A stretch of 64,000 nucleotides of DNA from Frigoribacterium sp. JB110 (GTDB lineage: Bacteria > Actinomycetota > Actinomycetes > Actinomycetales > Microbacteriaceae): NCBI RefSeq assembly GCF_900163665.1, contig NZ_FUIA01000008.1, positions 62,001-126,000 of the forward strand, in the 5' to 3' direction. The notes below the pieces were generated by a model. It was not told the origin of the DNA. It saw nothing but the letters and a program-made list of their open reading frames with translations, and ran no database searches. Positions 1 through 8,540 of this stretch are shown piece by piece; the first letter of the stretch is position 1; each line of letters opens with the position of its first letter. The position numbers and the translations under genes are program-made.

Positions 1-326
1 GCGTTCGACGGGTAGTGGCCGTGGCGCAGGTCCTCACCGACTCCGTCGAGCAGCTTCACCAGATCTTCGATGATCACGGCCATCTCCTCCGCGTTTTTGC
101 GGGCCGGCTTCGCTCTGCTCGGCGCCTTCTCGAGATAGCGCACGGACAGCGCCTGCGGGCCCTTGCGCCCGTCAGCCATGCCGAAATCGACGCGCATCCC
201 CGCCTTGGGTGCGTCGGCGCCGGCTGGCAGCGCTGAGACGTGCAGGAAGACATCCTGGCCATCCTCTGAGGAGATGAAGCCGAAGCCCTTCTCCTCGTCG
301 TAGAACCTGACCTTGCCGGTGGGCAT
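1..326 (-). CDS. Cold-shock-domain protein with C-terminal extension (3' end outside window)
   Basis: The protein starts MPTGKVRFYDEEKGFGFIS at 326, the typical beginning of a CspA-type cold-shock domain, with the RNP1-like K-G-F-G-F-I and the RNP2-like VFLHVS about ten residues later. These surfaces bind single-stranded RNA or DNA. The CSD occupies about residues 1-65. A charged linker (KAPSRAKPARKNAEE) and a helical tail (MAVIIEDLVKLLDGVGEDL) follow, so the protein is longer than a 67-residue canonical Csp, as in a group of actinobacterial Csp homologues of about 127 residues. The gene runs off the left edge with the frame still open. An AGAGGTG ribosome site lies just before the ATG. It is divergent from the membrane-protein gene at 446. 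The role as an RNA chaperone is inferred from the family. Confidence 0.85.
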   Translation of the reverse strand, partial: MPTGKVRFYDEEKGFGFISSEDGQDVFLHVSALPAGADAPKAGMRVDFGMADGRKGPQALSVRYLEKAPSRAKPARKNAEEMAVIIEDLVKLLDGVGEDLRHGHYPSN

Positions 327-445
327 GGGCACCTCTTGAAGTACGAATCCAACATGCGGACAGGGCGGACCGCCCGTTCCCCCAGCCTACCCATCCGCAC
401 CGTCGCCCGCGCCCGGATCGCACGGCCTGCCGTATCCTTGGGAAG

Positions 446-721
446 GTGAGCAATCCGTCCTCAGCGCAGGAGCCGCCCGTCCGCGGGGTCGACCGCTTCC
501 TGACCTTCGCATCGCTCGGAATCATCATCGTGTCCGTCGTGTGCTTCTTCGTCATCCTGATCGCCAGTGCCTCGGGGTTGAACGCAGCACAACTGGCCGA
601 GGGGGCATGGCCGATCGTGTCGTGGTTCCCGATGATCGGCCTGCCCGTCGGCTTCGTGATGATGCTCACGCTCGTCATCATGACGATGATCCGGAAGGGC
701 CGCGCGGCGAAGCGCCCGTAG
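446..721 (+). CDS. Small two-helix membrane protein
   Basis: This 91-residue protein has a hydrophilic N-terminus, a first membrane helix (about residues 19-45, FLTFASLGIIIVSVVCFFVI) and a second (about 57-82, ending in VIMTMI), then a basic tail RKGRAAKRP that should lie in the cytoplasm. No catalytic motif is visible and I cannot name a function. It starts at GTG 446, and a -10-like TATCCT (433-438) ends 7 nt before the start, so a leaderless mRNA is likely. It ends 4 nt before the helicase-associated gene at 726, so the two may be co-transcribed. Confidence 0.75.
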   Translation: MSNPSSAQEPPVRGVDRFLTFASLGIIIVSVVCFFVILIASASGLNAAQLAEGAWPIVSWFPMIGLPVGFVMMLTLVIMTMIRKGRAAKRP

Positions 722-725
722 CATC

Positions 726-2408
726 TTGACTGTCGTCAGCGCCGAAGCCAGGGTCCGCTCACTCGCGGAGCGGCTCAGCGTCGCGGGTGACGCTGAGATC
801 GCCGCCCTGCTCTCGGCACGCGGTGTCTCCGCGCACGCATCGTGGCGCGACTGGTTCGACGCCGCTGACGCCCTGCTCTCCACCGATGCGGTCACCTCCG
901 CTGTTCGTTCCCTCCCCCGTGATGTGCTGTGCGATCTCACGGAAGGCGCCGGCGGCGAGCGCCTCGGTCTCACCGACGCCGACGGACGACCGTACGCACC
1001 CGTGCTGACGGCGATTCCGGATGGCCTCACGCGCACGCCGACGTCGGCGCCGGTCGCGGCATCGCAGAATGCCGCAGCGCACGCCGCGGAGCGGGCCTTC
1101 ACCGGCATGTCGGCGATGGCAGAGGTGCTGCTCGACGGCATGCGCACGCCGATGCCCCGTGTCGGCGGCCGGCTCGGCGCGAACGAGCGCCGCAGACTCA
1201 CCCATGAGGGCATCGTCCGCGACCCAGATGAGGCGGACATCCTCGTTCAGGCCGCGGAGACGGCCGGCCTGATCCGCGCCGATGATCGGCGGTGGCTGGT
1301 CACCCCCGCCGGTGCGGAATGGACGAGAGCGGCCACGCCCCACCGGTGGGAGCATCTCGCGCTCGGTCTGCGCGAAGCGATTCCCGACGGCATCCGGCCG
1401 GTCTCCGGTGCATCCGGATGGGTCGACCCCGAGCTCTGGCCGGAGGCGTACCCGCTCGCGGCCGGCTGGCCGGAAGAGGCCGACCGCTGGCGCCGGATGT
1501 TCGAGCTCGCCGGTCTCATCGCCGCAGACGGTGAGCCGGCGTGGGCGCGACCGCTGCGCGAGGGTCGCGACGCCGATCCGTCGGCGCTGCTGGCACTTCT
1601 GCCGGCCGAGGTCGACCGGGTCTTCCTGCAGAACGATCTCACCGCCATCTCCCCTGGCACGCTCTCGCCCCCGCTCGACGTGCGGCTGCGCGCGATGGCC
1701 GTGCGCGAATCGCACGCGCAGGCATCGACCTACCGATTCACCGAGGGGTCCGTGTCCTCCGCCCTGGCCGCCGGCGAGACCGCTGAGTCGATCAGAGAGT
1801 TCCTCGGCGGGCTGTCGATCACGGGAGTGCCGCAGCCGTTGGCGTACCTGATCGATCGCACCGCTGGGCGGCACGGGCTGGTGCGGGTGTCGCTTGAGCC
1901 CGAAACGGGCCGCACGATCGTCTCCAGCCCCGACCATCACCTCGTCGCGACGATCGCCGTCGACCAATCGCTTCGCGCCGTCGGCCTCGTCGCGGACGGC
2001 GCGCTGCTGCGCACTCGAGCCGACTGGCGGGCGGTGTTCTGGGCACTCTCCGACGCACGCTACCCCGTCGTCGCCATCGACGAGGCGGGCGAGACGATCG
2101 TGCTCGATCGCAACAGAGTGGCCCCGGATGCCGCTCCGGCCGAGCAGCGCCACCGCTCGCTCATCGAACGGCTGCGGGAGTCGGAGGCGGACGACACCGA
2201 CACCGCCTGGCTCGAACGCGAGCTGAACGCCGCGGTGAAGGGCAAGTCGACGCTGATCGTGTCGGTGGCGATGCCCGACGGCTCCACGCGCGAACTCACG
2301 CTGGAGGCGACAGGGATGGGCGGAGGTCGCCTGCGCGGGCTCGACCGCGGCGCCGACGTGGAACGCACCCTCCCCATCAGATCGATCACCGGCGTCCGAC
2401 CCGCGTGA
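726..2408 (+). CDS. Helicase-associated (XPB/Ssl2 N-terminal-like) protein
   Basis: This 560-residue protein resembles the actinobacterial helicase-associated domain proteins encoded directly upstream of XPB-type helicases. The recognisable core is the stretch around residues 380-460 (HHLVATIAVDQSL, GLVADGALLRTRADWRAVFW, YPVVAIDEAGETIVLDR), which matches the Helicase_C_3/XPB N-terminal-like module. The N-terminal half has winged-helix-like segments (LTHEGIVRDPDEADILVQAA, GLIRADDRRWLVTPAGAEW). There is no Walker motif, so it is probably a DNA-binding or regulatory partner rather than a motor. The start is TTG at 726. The XPB gene follows 36 nt after the stop. A joint role in DNA repair with XPB is inferred from the conserved pairing. 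Confidence 0.8.
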   Translation: MTVVSAEARVRSLAERLSVAGDAEIAALLSARGVSAHASWRDWFDAADALLSTDAVTSAVRSLPRDVLCDLTEGAGGERLGLTDADGRPYAPVLTAIPDGLTRTPTSAPVAASQNAAAHAAERAFTGMSAMAEVLLDGMRTPMPRVGGRLGANERRRLTHEGIVRDPDEADILVQAAETAGLIRADDRRWLVTPAGAEWTRAATPHRWEHLALGLREAIPDGIRPVSGASGWVDPELWPEAYPLAAGWPEEADRWRRMFELAGLIAADGEPAWARPLREGRDADPSALLALLPAEVDRVFLQNDLTAISPGTLSPPLDVRLRAMAVRESHAQASTYRFTEGSVSSALAAGETAESIREFLGGLSITGVPQPLAYLIDRTAGRHGLVRVSLEPETGRTIVSSPDHHLVATIAVDQSLRAVGLVADGALLRTRADWRAVFWALSDARYPVVAIDEAGETIVLDRNRVAPDAAPAEQRHRSLIERLRESEADDTDTAWLERELNAAVKGKSTLIVSVAMPDGSTRELTLEATGMGGGRLRGLDRGADVERTLPIRSITGVRPA

Positions 2409-2444
2409 CGCCGTGTTCACCCCACGCCGGTAGACTTGTTCGCT

Positions 2445-4088
2445 ATGTCTGATGGCCCCCTCATCGTCCAGAGCGACCGCACCGTGCTGCTCGAGGTCGC
2501 GCATCCCGATGCCGAGACGGCGCGGCACGAGCTCGCGGTGTTCGCCGAGCTCGAGCGCGCTCCCGAGCACATCCACACCTACCGCGTGACGCGGCTCGGG
2601 CTGTGGAACGCCAGGGCTGCGGGGCACTCGGCAGAGGACATGCTCGCGACTCTCGATCGCTGGACGAGGTTCCCTGTTCCCGCGTCGGTCTCCACCGACA
2701 TCCGGGAGACGGTGAACCGCTACGGCCGGCTCACCATCGAGCGCGACGACGACGGGCAGCTGATCCTGCGCTCCACGGACAACGCCGTGCTCGCCGAGGT
2801 GTCGCGCAACAGGAAGGTGCAGCCGCTGCTGGTCGGCCATCCCTCCCCCGACACCTTCGTCGTCGAGGCATGGGCGCGCGGGCAGATCAAACAGGAGCTG
2901 CTGAAGATCGGATGGCCGGCCGAGGACCTCGCCGGATATACGCCTGGCACACCGCACGAGATCGCGCTCGATGAGACGGAGTGGTCGCTGCGGCCCTACC
3001 AGCGGCACGCGGTCGACACGTTCTCCACCGACGGCTCAGGCGTCGTCGTGCTGCCGTGCGGCGCGGGCAAGACGCTGGTCGGCGCGGGTGCGATGGCCGA
3101 GACGAAGACGACGACGCTGGTGCTGGTGACGAACGCGGTCTCGGCCCGTCAGTGGCGCGACGAGCTGCTGCGGCGCACGTCCCTCACGGAGGAGGACATC
3201 GGCGAGTACTCCGGACAGGTCAAGGAGATCAAGCCGGTCACCATCGCGACGTACCAGATCCTGACCGCCAAGCGGAAGGGCGAGTACGCGCACCTGGGCG
3301 TGCTCGATGCTCTCGACTGGGGCCTGATCATCTACGACGAGGTGCATCTGCTTCCCGCTCCGGTGTTCAAGCTCACCGCCGACCTGCAGGCACGCCGCCG
3401 CCTCGGCCTGACCGCGACGCTGGTGCGCGAAGACGGTCGCGAGGGCGACGTGTTCAGCCTGATCGGCCCTAAGCGATTCGATGCGCCGTGGCGCGAGATC
3501 GAAGCACAGGGCTTCATCGCGCCGGCTGCCTGCTACGAGGTGCGGGTCGACCTCCCGGCCGACGAGCGGCTCGAGTACGCGGCGAGCGCCGACGACGATC
3601 GGTACCGGCTCGCCGCCACGGCCCCGGCCAAGATCGACGTTGCCCGCCGGATCATCCGGAGTCATCCGGATGAGCAGGTGCTGGTGATCGGCCAGTACCT
3701 CGATCAGCTGCAGGAGCTCAGCGACGGGCTCGGAGCTCCCCAGATCACCGGGTCGACACCGGTCGACGAGCGTGAGCGGATGTTCCAGGAGTTCCGCGAG
3801 GGCAGGCTGCCCGTGCTTGTGGTGTCGAAGGTTGCCAACTTCTCGGTCGATCTTCCGGATGCCTCGGTCGCGATCCAGGTCTCCGGCTCGTTCGGCTCGC
3901 GGCAGGAGGAGGCCCAGCGCCTCGGACGTCTGCTGCGCCCGAAGCAGGACGGGCAGACCGCGAGCTTCTACACGCTGATCGCCCGCGACACCGTCGACCA
4001 GGACTTCGCCCAGAACCGCCAGCGCTTCCTCGCCGAGCAGGGCTACAGCTACACCATCTACGACGCAGACACCCTCGCCGCCGCCTGA
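2445..4088 (+). CDS. DNA repair helicase XPB (superfamily 2)
   Basis: This 547-residue protein is a bacterial/archaeal-type XPB 3'-5' DNA helicase. Visible motifs are Walker A LPCGAGKTLVGAG (about residues 203-215), the DEVH box IIYDEVHLLP (about 295-305), motif III LTATLVREDG, which carries the RED triplet typical of XPB, and motif VI QEEAQRLGRLLRP (about 486-498). The N-terminal 150 residues form the damage-recognition-like region. A TTG at 2436 is in frame but ATG 2445 is preferred: the -10-like TAGACT (2431-2436) ends 8 nt before it, which fits a leaderless transcript. Bacterial XPB unwinds DNA in repair; its exact pathway in actinobacteria is not settled. The gene ends 28 nt before repeat copy A. 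Confidence 0.93.
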   Translation: MSDGPLIVQSDRTVLLEVAHPDAETARHELAVFAELERAPEHIHTYRVTRLGLWNARAAGHSAEDMLATLDRWTRFPVPASVSTDIRETVNRYGRLTIERDDDGQLILRSTDNAVLAEVSRNRKVQPLLVGHPSPDTFVVEAWARGQIKQELLKIGWPAEDLAGYTPGTPHEIALDETEWSLRPYQRHAVDTFSTDGSGVVVLPCGAGKTLVGAGAMAETKTTTLVLVTNAVSARQWRDELLRRTSLTEEDIGEYSGQVKEIKPVTIATYQILTAKRKGEYAHLGVLDALDWGLIIYDEVHLLPAPVFKLTADLQARRRLGLTATLVREDGREGDVFSLIGPKRFDAPWREIEAQGFIAPAACYEVRVDLPADERLEYAASADDDRYRLAATAPAKIDVARRIIRSHPDEQVLVIGQYLDQLQELSDGLGAPQITGSTPVDERERMFQEFREGRLPVLVVSKVANFSVDLPDASVAIQVSGSFGSRQEEAQRLGRLLRPKQDGQTASFYTLIARDTVDQDFAQNRQRFLAEQGYSYTIYDADTLAAA

Positions 4089-4116
4089 GCAGGGCACTCG
4101 GCGCCCCGCTCACGCC

Positions 4117-4191
4117 GCCGAGATGCGCACTTTTCGCCGAGATGCGCAGGTTCTGACGTCATTTCGTCGAGAAAGTGCGCATCTCGCGGGC
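4117..4191 (+). repeat. 75-bp structured repeat element, copy A
   Basis: Two 19-bp direct units (4117-4135 and 4136-4154), each starting GCCGAGATGCGCA, are followed by a spacer and the terminal arm TGCGCATCTCGCGGGC (4176-4191). The first unit and the terminal arm are inverted, giving a hairpin stem of 15 bp (CGAGATGCGCACTTT with AAAGTGCGCATCTCG). It lies between two convergent genes and contains the last ten codons and the stop of the GDPD/IMPase gene. The same architecture recurs at 10941-11015 and 36902-36995. The hairpin could serve as a terminator, but there is no clear U-tract. Confidence 0.85.
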
Positions 4192-5682
4192 TGTTGAATA
4201 CTCCGCGAGCAGCGCCTCGGCGGCGTCGGCAGATGCTCCGACGAAGACGGCGCCGGATTCCGGATGCAGGTTGTGCGCACCCGTTTCGTCTCGCACCGCA
4301 CCGCCTGCCTCCGCGACGATGAGCAGGGCGGCGGCGTGGTCGATGGGGCTGTACCGATGCACCATCGCCGCGACGCCTCGGCCGAGAGCGACACCTGCGA
4401 GGGTCGCCGTGCCCGAGCCAGGGACGCGCAGCGTGCAGCTGCGGATGGCGAGGGCGGAGAGCATCTCGACGAAGCCCGGCCACGCCTGTGCGCCGGCGAG
4501 CTCGGCTGTGACGATGCGGCCCACGAGCGGGTCGCCGCCGTGCGCTTCAGGTGCTGCGAGCCGCTCACCGCAGCGCCAGGCGCCCGCTCCTGCTGCCGCG
4601 ACGACCGGCGTCTCGCCGACCGGGTCGAGCACGGCCGCGACCACCGGCCCATCGCCTTCGACGAGTGCGAGGGAGAAGCTCGTCCACGGCACCCCGTTCG
4701 CGAGGTTGGCTGTGCCGTCGATGGGGTCGAGGTACCAGCACGGTGCGGTGCCGTCTGAGCTGCCGCCGTACTCCTCGCCGACGATGTCATGGTCAGGGAA
4801 CTGCGCGCCGAGGACAGCCCTCACGTCGCGCTCGACGGTCCGGTCGACCTCGGTGACGTGATCGGCGGCGTCCTGCTTCGTGGAGACCGGGCCGACCCCG
4901 TCCCGGCGCGCCGTGCGCGTGAGAAGGGCGGCGTGTCCGGCGAGCGCGTCGACCACACTCAGGCGACGGGCCCGTTCGTCGCGCAGATCCGTCGCGACGG
5001 CGTCGCGGATGCGCTTGAGCCTGTTGGTCGTGATCGAGTCGACGCCGATGCGCGCGAGGTGCGCCGCCTGCGCCGGCTCGTCGACGGTCCAGCACGCCAC
5101 GCGCGCGTCGAGCGCGTGCACGGCGTCGACGAATGCGGTGCCGACGAGCAGGTGGGGCGCGTTCACGTAGGTCGGGCGCAGCTGTGCCAGGCCGGACGCT
5201 GTCGGGAGGTCTGCAGAGTTCCACGGCAGGTGGATCACGGCATCGGGCAGCGCATCGCGTACGATGCGCATGGCGTCGATGCTGCCGCACCACTCGGTGA
5301 ACGCCTCTGCCTGTGCTCCGCGCACGACCTCGATCGCCTCCGCTGCCGGCGCCGCGTGTTCCATGTCGATGAGCAGCGCGGATCCCGTGCCGCTGACCCG
5401 CTCGAGGGCGTCGACCAGCAGCGGAATCCGGTGCCGGCCTCCGCCGACCTCTGAGACGTCGTCGAGCGTCATCTCGGCGACGGCGCGCTCATCTCCCCAC
5501 AGCCGTTCCAGTGTCGCGTCGTGCAGCAGCACCGCACTGCCGTCGCGCGTGAGCCGCACGTCGACCTCGATCACCTCCGCGTCCGCGGCCAGCGCCGCGT
5601 CGACGGCGGCGAGCGTGTTCTCTCTCGCACCGTGCGCGTCGTCGCCGTGGTATCCGCGGTGGGCGACGATCCGCCCGCTCAT
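4159..5682 (-). CDS. Fusion of glycerophosphodiester phosphodiesterase and inositol monophosphatase
   Basis: This 507-residue protein joins two enzymes. Residues 1 to about 240 form a GDPD TIM barrel with AHRGYHGD, RENT, EVDVRLTRDG and LLHD, the metal and catalytic motifs that hydrolyse glycerophosphodiesters to glycerol-3-phosphate and an alcohol. Residues about 250-507 form an inositol monophosphatase domain with GEEYGG, DPIDGTANLANG and the third motif PIDHAAALLIVAEAGG; this family removes phosphate from inositol phosphates using magnesium. There is no signal peptide, so it acts in the cytoplasm. The ATG overlaps the stop of the ABC ATPase gene by 4 nt (ATGA), making it the last gene of that operon. 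The last ten codons lie inside repeat copy A. Hydrolysis of imported glycerophosphoinositol is an inference from the domain pair. Confidence 0.9.
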   Translation of the reverse strand: MSGRIVAHRGYHGDDAHGARENTLAAVDAALAADAEVIEVDVRLTRDGSAVLLHDATLERLWGDERAVAEMTLDDVSEVGGGRHRIPLLVDALERVSGTGSALLIDMEHAAPAAEAIEVVRGAQAEAFTEWCGSIDAMRIVRDALPDAVIHLPWNSADLPTASGLAQLRPTYVNAPHLLVGTAFVDAVHALDARVACWTVDEPAQAAHLARIGVDSITTNRLKRIRDAVATDLRDERARRLSVVDALAGHAALLTRTARRDGVGPVSTKQDAADHVTEVDRTVERDVRAVLGAQFPDHDIVGEEYGGSSDGTAPCWYLDPIDGTANLANGVPWTSFSLALVEGDGPVVAAVLDPVGETPVVAAAGAGAWRCGERLAAPEAHGGDPLVGRIVTAELAGAQAWPGFVEMLSALAIRSCTLRVPGSGTATLAGVALGRGVAAMVHRYSPIDHAAALLIVAEAGGAVRDETGAHNLHPESGAVFVGASADAAEALLAEYSTAREMRTFSTK

Positions 5683-6725
5683 GCCGCAACCCGCTCTCGG
5701 ATCTGCGCCGTCCGTCCGTCGTAGGCGGATGCGAGGCGGCCGTCGTCGTATCTCAGCGCCCGCGCGATCCGGATCCGCACCTCATCGCCGACGACCGGCA
5801 CGTCGGTGCCGACGTAGCAGCGCAGTTCGACGCCGCGCGCCACGAGTGCGACCTCCGTGAAGTGGCCGTGCGGGAGCACGCGCGTCACGGACGCCGGTAT
5901 GCCGTGGTCGACCATCTCGACGTGCTCGGGGCGCACGATCCAGCGCACGCCCTCCTCGCCGTCGCCGAGGTCCGGAGCGGCGATGGTGTTGCTGGCGCCG
6001 ATGAACCCCGCCACGAACTCCGTCGCGGGCGCGCGGTAGAGCTCGCCCGGCGTCGATACCTGCTCGATCCGCCCGTCGTTCATCACCGCCACGCGATCCG
6101 AGACGGCCATCGCCTCCTCCTGGTCGTGCGTGACGAGAACCGTCGTGATGCCGAGACGCTGCTGGATGTCTCTGATCTCCTCGCGCACTCGCACGCGCAG
6201 CTTCGCATCGAGGTTCGACAGCGGCTCGTCGAGCAGCAGCAGCTGGGGGCGCTGCACGAGCGCCCTGGCCAGCGACGCGCGCTGCTGCTCACCGCCCGAG
6301 ATCCGCGCGGGCCGGCTGTCGGCATGGTGCGACAGTCCGACGAGCTCGAGTACGTCAGACACCCGCTGCGCGATCTCTCTGCGCGGAACGCGCGCGATGC
6401 GCAACGGGTAGGCGATGTTCTTCGCCACGGTCATGTGCGGCCACAGCGCGTAGTTCTGGAACACCATGGCGCTCGGGCGTCGCTCCGGGCCGAGCGCGGT
6501 GACGTCTCGGCCAGCGACGGCGACGCTTCCGCTCTCCGGCGCGAGGAAGCCGGCGATCATCCGGAGCGTGGTCGTCTTGCCGCACCCGGATGGGCCGAGC
6601 AGGGAGACGAGCTCCCCCTCGGCGATGTCGAGCGAGAGGCTGTCGACGATGGTGCGGCCGCCCAGCTCCTTCGTGAGGCCGGCCAGGCGCAGGCCCGGTA
6701 CGTCGATCGCAGTCGTGTCTGTCAC
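5679..6725 (-). CDS. ABC importer ATP-binding protein (PotA/FbpC type)
   Basis: This 348-residue ATPase energises the importer encoded just upstream. It has Walker A GPSGCGKTTT (about residues 44-53), Q-loop FQNYALWPHMTV, signature ISGGEQQRASLARAL, Walker B LLLLDEPLSNLDA, the H-loop VLVTHDQEEAM and a C-terminal TOBE-like regulatory domain from about residue 240. This arrangement is typical of the Fe(III)/spermidine/phosphonate/sugar-phosphate importer group. The upstream permease stops 7 nt before its ATG, and its own stop overlaps the GDPD/IMPase start. The substrate cannot be read from the ATPase. Confidence 0.92.
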   Translation of the reverse strand: MTDTTAIDVPGLRLAGLTKELGGRTIVDSLSLDIAEGELVSLLGPSGCGKTTTLRMIAGFLAPESGSVAVAGRDVTALGPERRPSAMVFQNYALWPHMTVAKNIAYPLRIARVPRREIAQRVSDVLELVGLSHHADSRPARISGGEQQRASLARALVQRPQLLLLDEPLSNLDAKLRVRVREEIRDIQQRLGITTVLVTHDQEEAMAVSDRVAVMNDGRIEQVSTPGELYRAPATEFVAGFIGASNTIAAPDLGDGEEGVRWIVRPEHVEMVDHGIPASVTRVLPHGHFTEVALVARGVELRCYVGTDVPVVGDEVRIRIARALRYDDGRLASAYDGRTAQIRERVAA

Positions 6726-6732
6726 GGTTCTC

Positions 6733-7554
6733 CTAGCGGATCTGGAAGCCCTCGGCCAGCTGCCCGCCCATGATGTATCTGCGGGTCAGCAGCAGCAGGA
6801 CGACGGAGGGGATGGACAGCAGGAGCGCGAACACCGCGGCGACCTGCTGGGGATGGTTCAGGACGAGGGAGTACATCTCAGTGGGCATCGTCATGAACGA
6901 GGGCGCCCCGACGAGATACGTGCCCTGCGACTCGTCGAAGGAGGCGAGGAACGACATCACCGCGGCGACGAGGATGCCGGGCATCGCCATCGGCAGCGTC
7001 ACCGTCAGGAACACCCGCATGCGCCCCGCACCCGCGTCGCGGGCAGCTTCCTCGAGGGAGCGCGGCACGGCGCTGAACGCCGCAGCAGGGATCCACGTCA
7101 TGAACACGACCGTCCCGATCACGTGCACGATGACGATGCCGAGCGCCGTCTCCATCAGGTTCAGGCCGTAGAACACCGTCGCCATCGCGACGAAGAGGCC
7201 CATCTTGGGGAACGCGTTCGTCGCGAACAGGCCGACGAGGAACACCCGCCGCCCAGGGAAGTCGAAGCGCGAGAACGCATAGGCGGCAGGCAGGCAGACG
7301 ACGGCGGAGACGATGACGGTCAGGGGTGCGAAGAACAACGAGTTCTGGATCGATGCGAACAGGGCCGGATCAGCGAACACGACGCGCCACCAGTCGAGGG
7401 TGAGGCCGTCGGGAAGCAGAGAGGGATAGTTCCACTCCGTGGCGAAGGCGTGCGCCGCGAGCCAGACGAGCGGGCCGAGGATGAAGCAGGCGACGGCGAC
7501 GATGAGCACACCGACGATGACGCGGCCTGCGCCGCGGCGGACGGATTCGGTCAT
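6733..7554 (-). CDS. ABC importer permease, second subunit
   Basis: This 273-residue integral membrane protein has about six hydrophobic helices and the cytoplasmic EAA loop (RSLEEAARDAGAGRMRVFL), the contact for the ATPase. A short soluble segment follows helix 1 (ATEWNYPSLLPDGLTLDWWR). The ATG at 7554 shares one base with the stop of the first permease (TGATG), which indicates translational coupling. It belongs to the binding-protein-dependent permease family that includes PotC and the phosphonate and Fe(III) permeases. A longer open frame extends upstream but overlaps the first permease and lacks support. Confidence 0.9.
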   Translation of the reverse strand: MTESVRRGAGRVIVGVLIVAVACFILGPLVWLAAHAFATEWNYPSLLPDGLTLDWWRVVFADPALFASIQNSLFFAPLTVIVSAVVCLPAAYAFSRFDFPGRRVFLVGLFATNAFPKMGLFVAMATVFYGLNLMETALGIVIVHVIGTVVFMTWIPAAAFSAVPRSLEEAARDAGAGRMRVFLTVTLPMAMPGILVAAVMSFLASFDESQGTYLVGAPSFMTMPTEMYSLVLNHPQQVAAVFALLLSIPSVVLLLLTRRYIMGGQLAEGFQIR

Positions 7555-8540
7555 CAGACCCTCCCCTCCTGCTTCGCGCTGCGGAAGTTCGCCCAGACGT
7601 ACAGCGCGGCGACTCCTGACGCGATGACGAAGACCACCACCGCGATCGCGGCGGCCTGCTGCGGCTGGTTGAACGATTGGAAGTACTTGCTGATGTCGAC
7701 GCCCAGCTGCTGCGGAGCGTTCGGCCCCGTGAAGTAGGGAACCGTGAACTGTCCGAGGACACCGATCGCGGTGAAGGTCGACGCGATCACCAGCGGGATG
7801 CCCGCCATCGGCACGAGCACGCCGCGGATGATCGCGAAGGTCGACGCTCCGGCGTCTCGTGCGGCGTCGATCAGCGCGTCGGGCACGGCCTGCATCCCAG
7901 ACGTCGCCATCAGCAGCGAGAACGGCAGATTGACCCAGACAGAGGCGATGACGACGCCGGTGACGGTGAACCCGAACACCGGGCCCTCCAGGCCGAACTG
8001 CGCGAACACGCTGCGCACGAACCCGTCGCCCGAGTAGAAGGTGAGGATCCCCCACGAGGCGATCACGACGGGGATGAACAGCGGCACGATGCCGAGACCG
8101 GACAGCACGGCGCCCAGCCACCCGCCATGCAGCCGCAGGAACACGGCGATGCCGATCGCCATCGCGAGCGTCACGGCCGTGGTCACGACCGTGACGAGCA
8201 CTGTCGCGCCGAGGTCGCGCCCGAAGCGCACATCGGCGAACAGCTCAGCATAGGCGTCGAGGGTGACGAGCCCGTCGGCCTCGTGCACGTTCTGCCCGAT
8301 CGCGGCGGCCGTGCTGTTGAGTCCGCCCGTCATGCCGAGGCTGAAGCCGATCGCCAGCAGGACGGGCAGCCCGACGAACAGCGCGATCAGGATGACCGGG
8401 GGCAGTGCCATCGAGAAGCCGATGGCACGCCGCCTCCTCTGGGCGTTCCGCGCGGCCGAGCGGGAGGGCCGCGCGCTCGCGCGCGACCCTCCGCTCACCG
8501 CGGGGATGACCTGCCCGGTCACGGAACTCGCTTGTCCCAT
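7554..8540 (-). CDS. ABC importer permease, first subunit
   Basis: This 328-residue permease has a basic cytoplasmic N-terminus (RSAARNAQRRRR), then helices starting with FSMALPPVILIALFVGLPVL and an EAA loop near DALIDAARDAGASTFAII. It pairs with the second subunit to form the transport channel. The ATG at 8540 overlaps the end of the binding-protein gene by 22 nt. A GTG at 8522 would overlap its stop by 4 nt (GTGA) and is a plausible alternative start; neither has a strong ribosome site. Confidence 0.88.
   Translation of the reverse strand: MGQASSVTGQVIPAVSGGSRASARPSRSAARNAQRRRRAIGFSMALPPVILIALFVGLPVLLAIGFSLGMTGGLNSTAAAIGQNVHEADGLVTLDAYAELFADVRFGRDLGATVLVTVVTTAVTLAMAIGIAVFLRLHGGWLGAVLSGLGIVPLFIPVVIASWGILTFYSGDGFVRSVFAQFGLEGPVFGFTVTGVVIASVWVNLPFSLLMATSGMQAVPDALIDAARDAGASTFAIIRGVLVPMAGIPLVIASTFTAIGVLGQFTVPYFTGPNAPQQLGVDISKYFQSFNQPQQAAAIAVVVFVIASGVAALYVWANFRSAKQEGRV

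Noticed and set aside
759..3008. 749-residue minus-strand frame opposite the helicase-associated and XPB genes
   Set aside because: No family features, Arg/Gly/His-rich composition, and it spans two well-supported genes.
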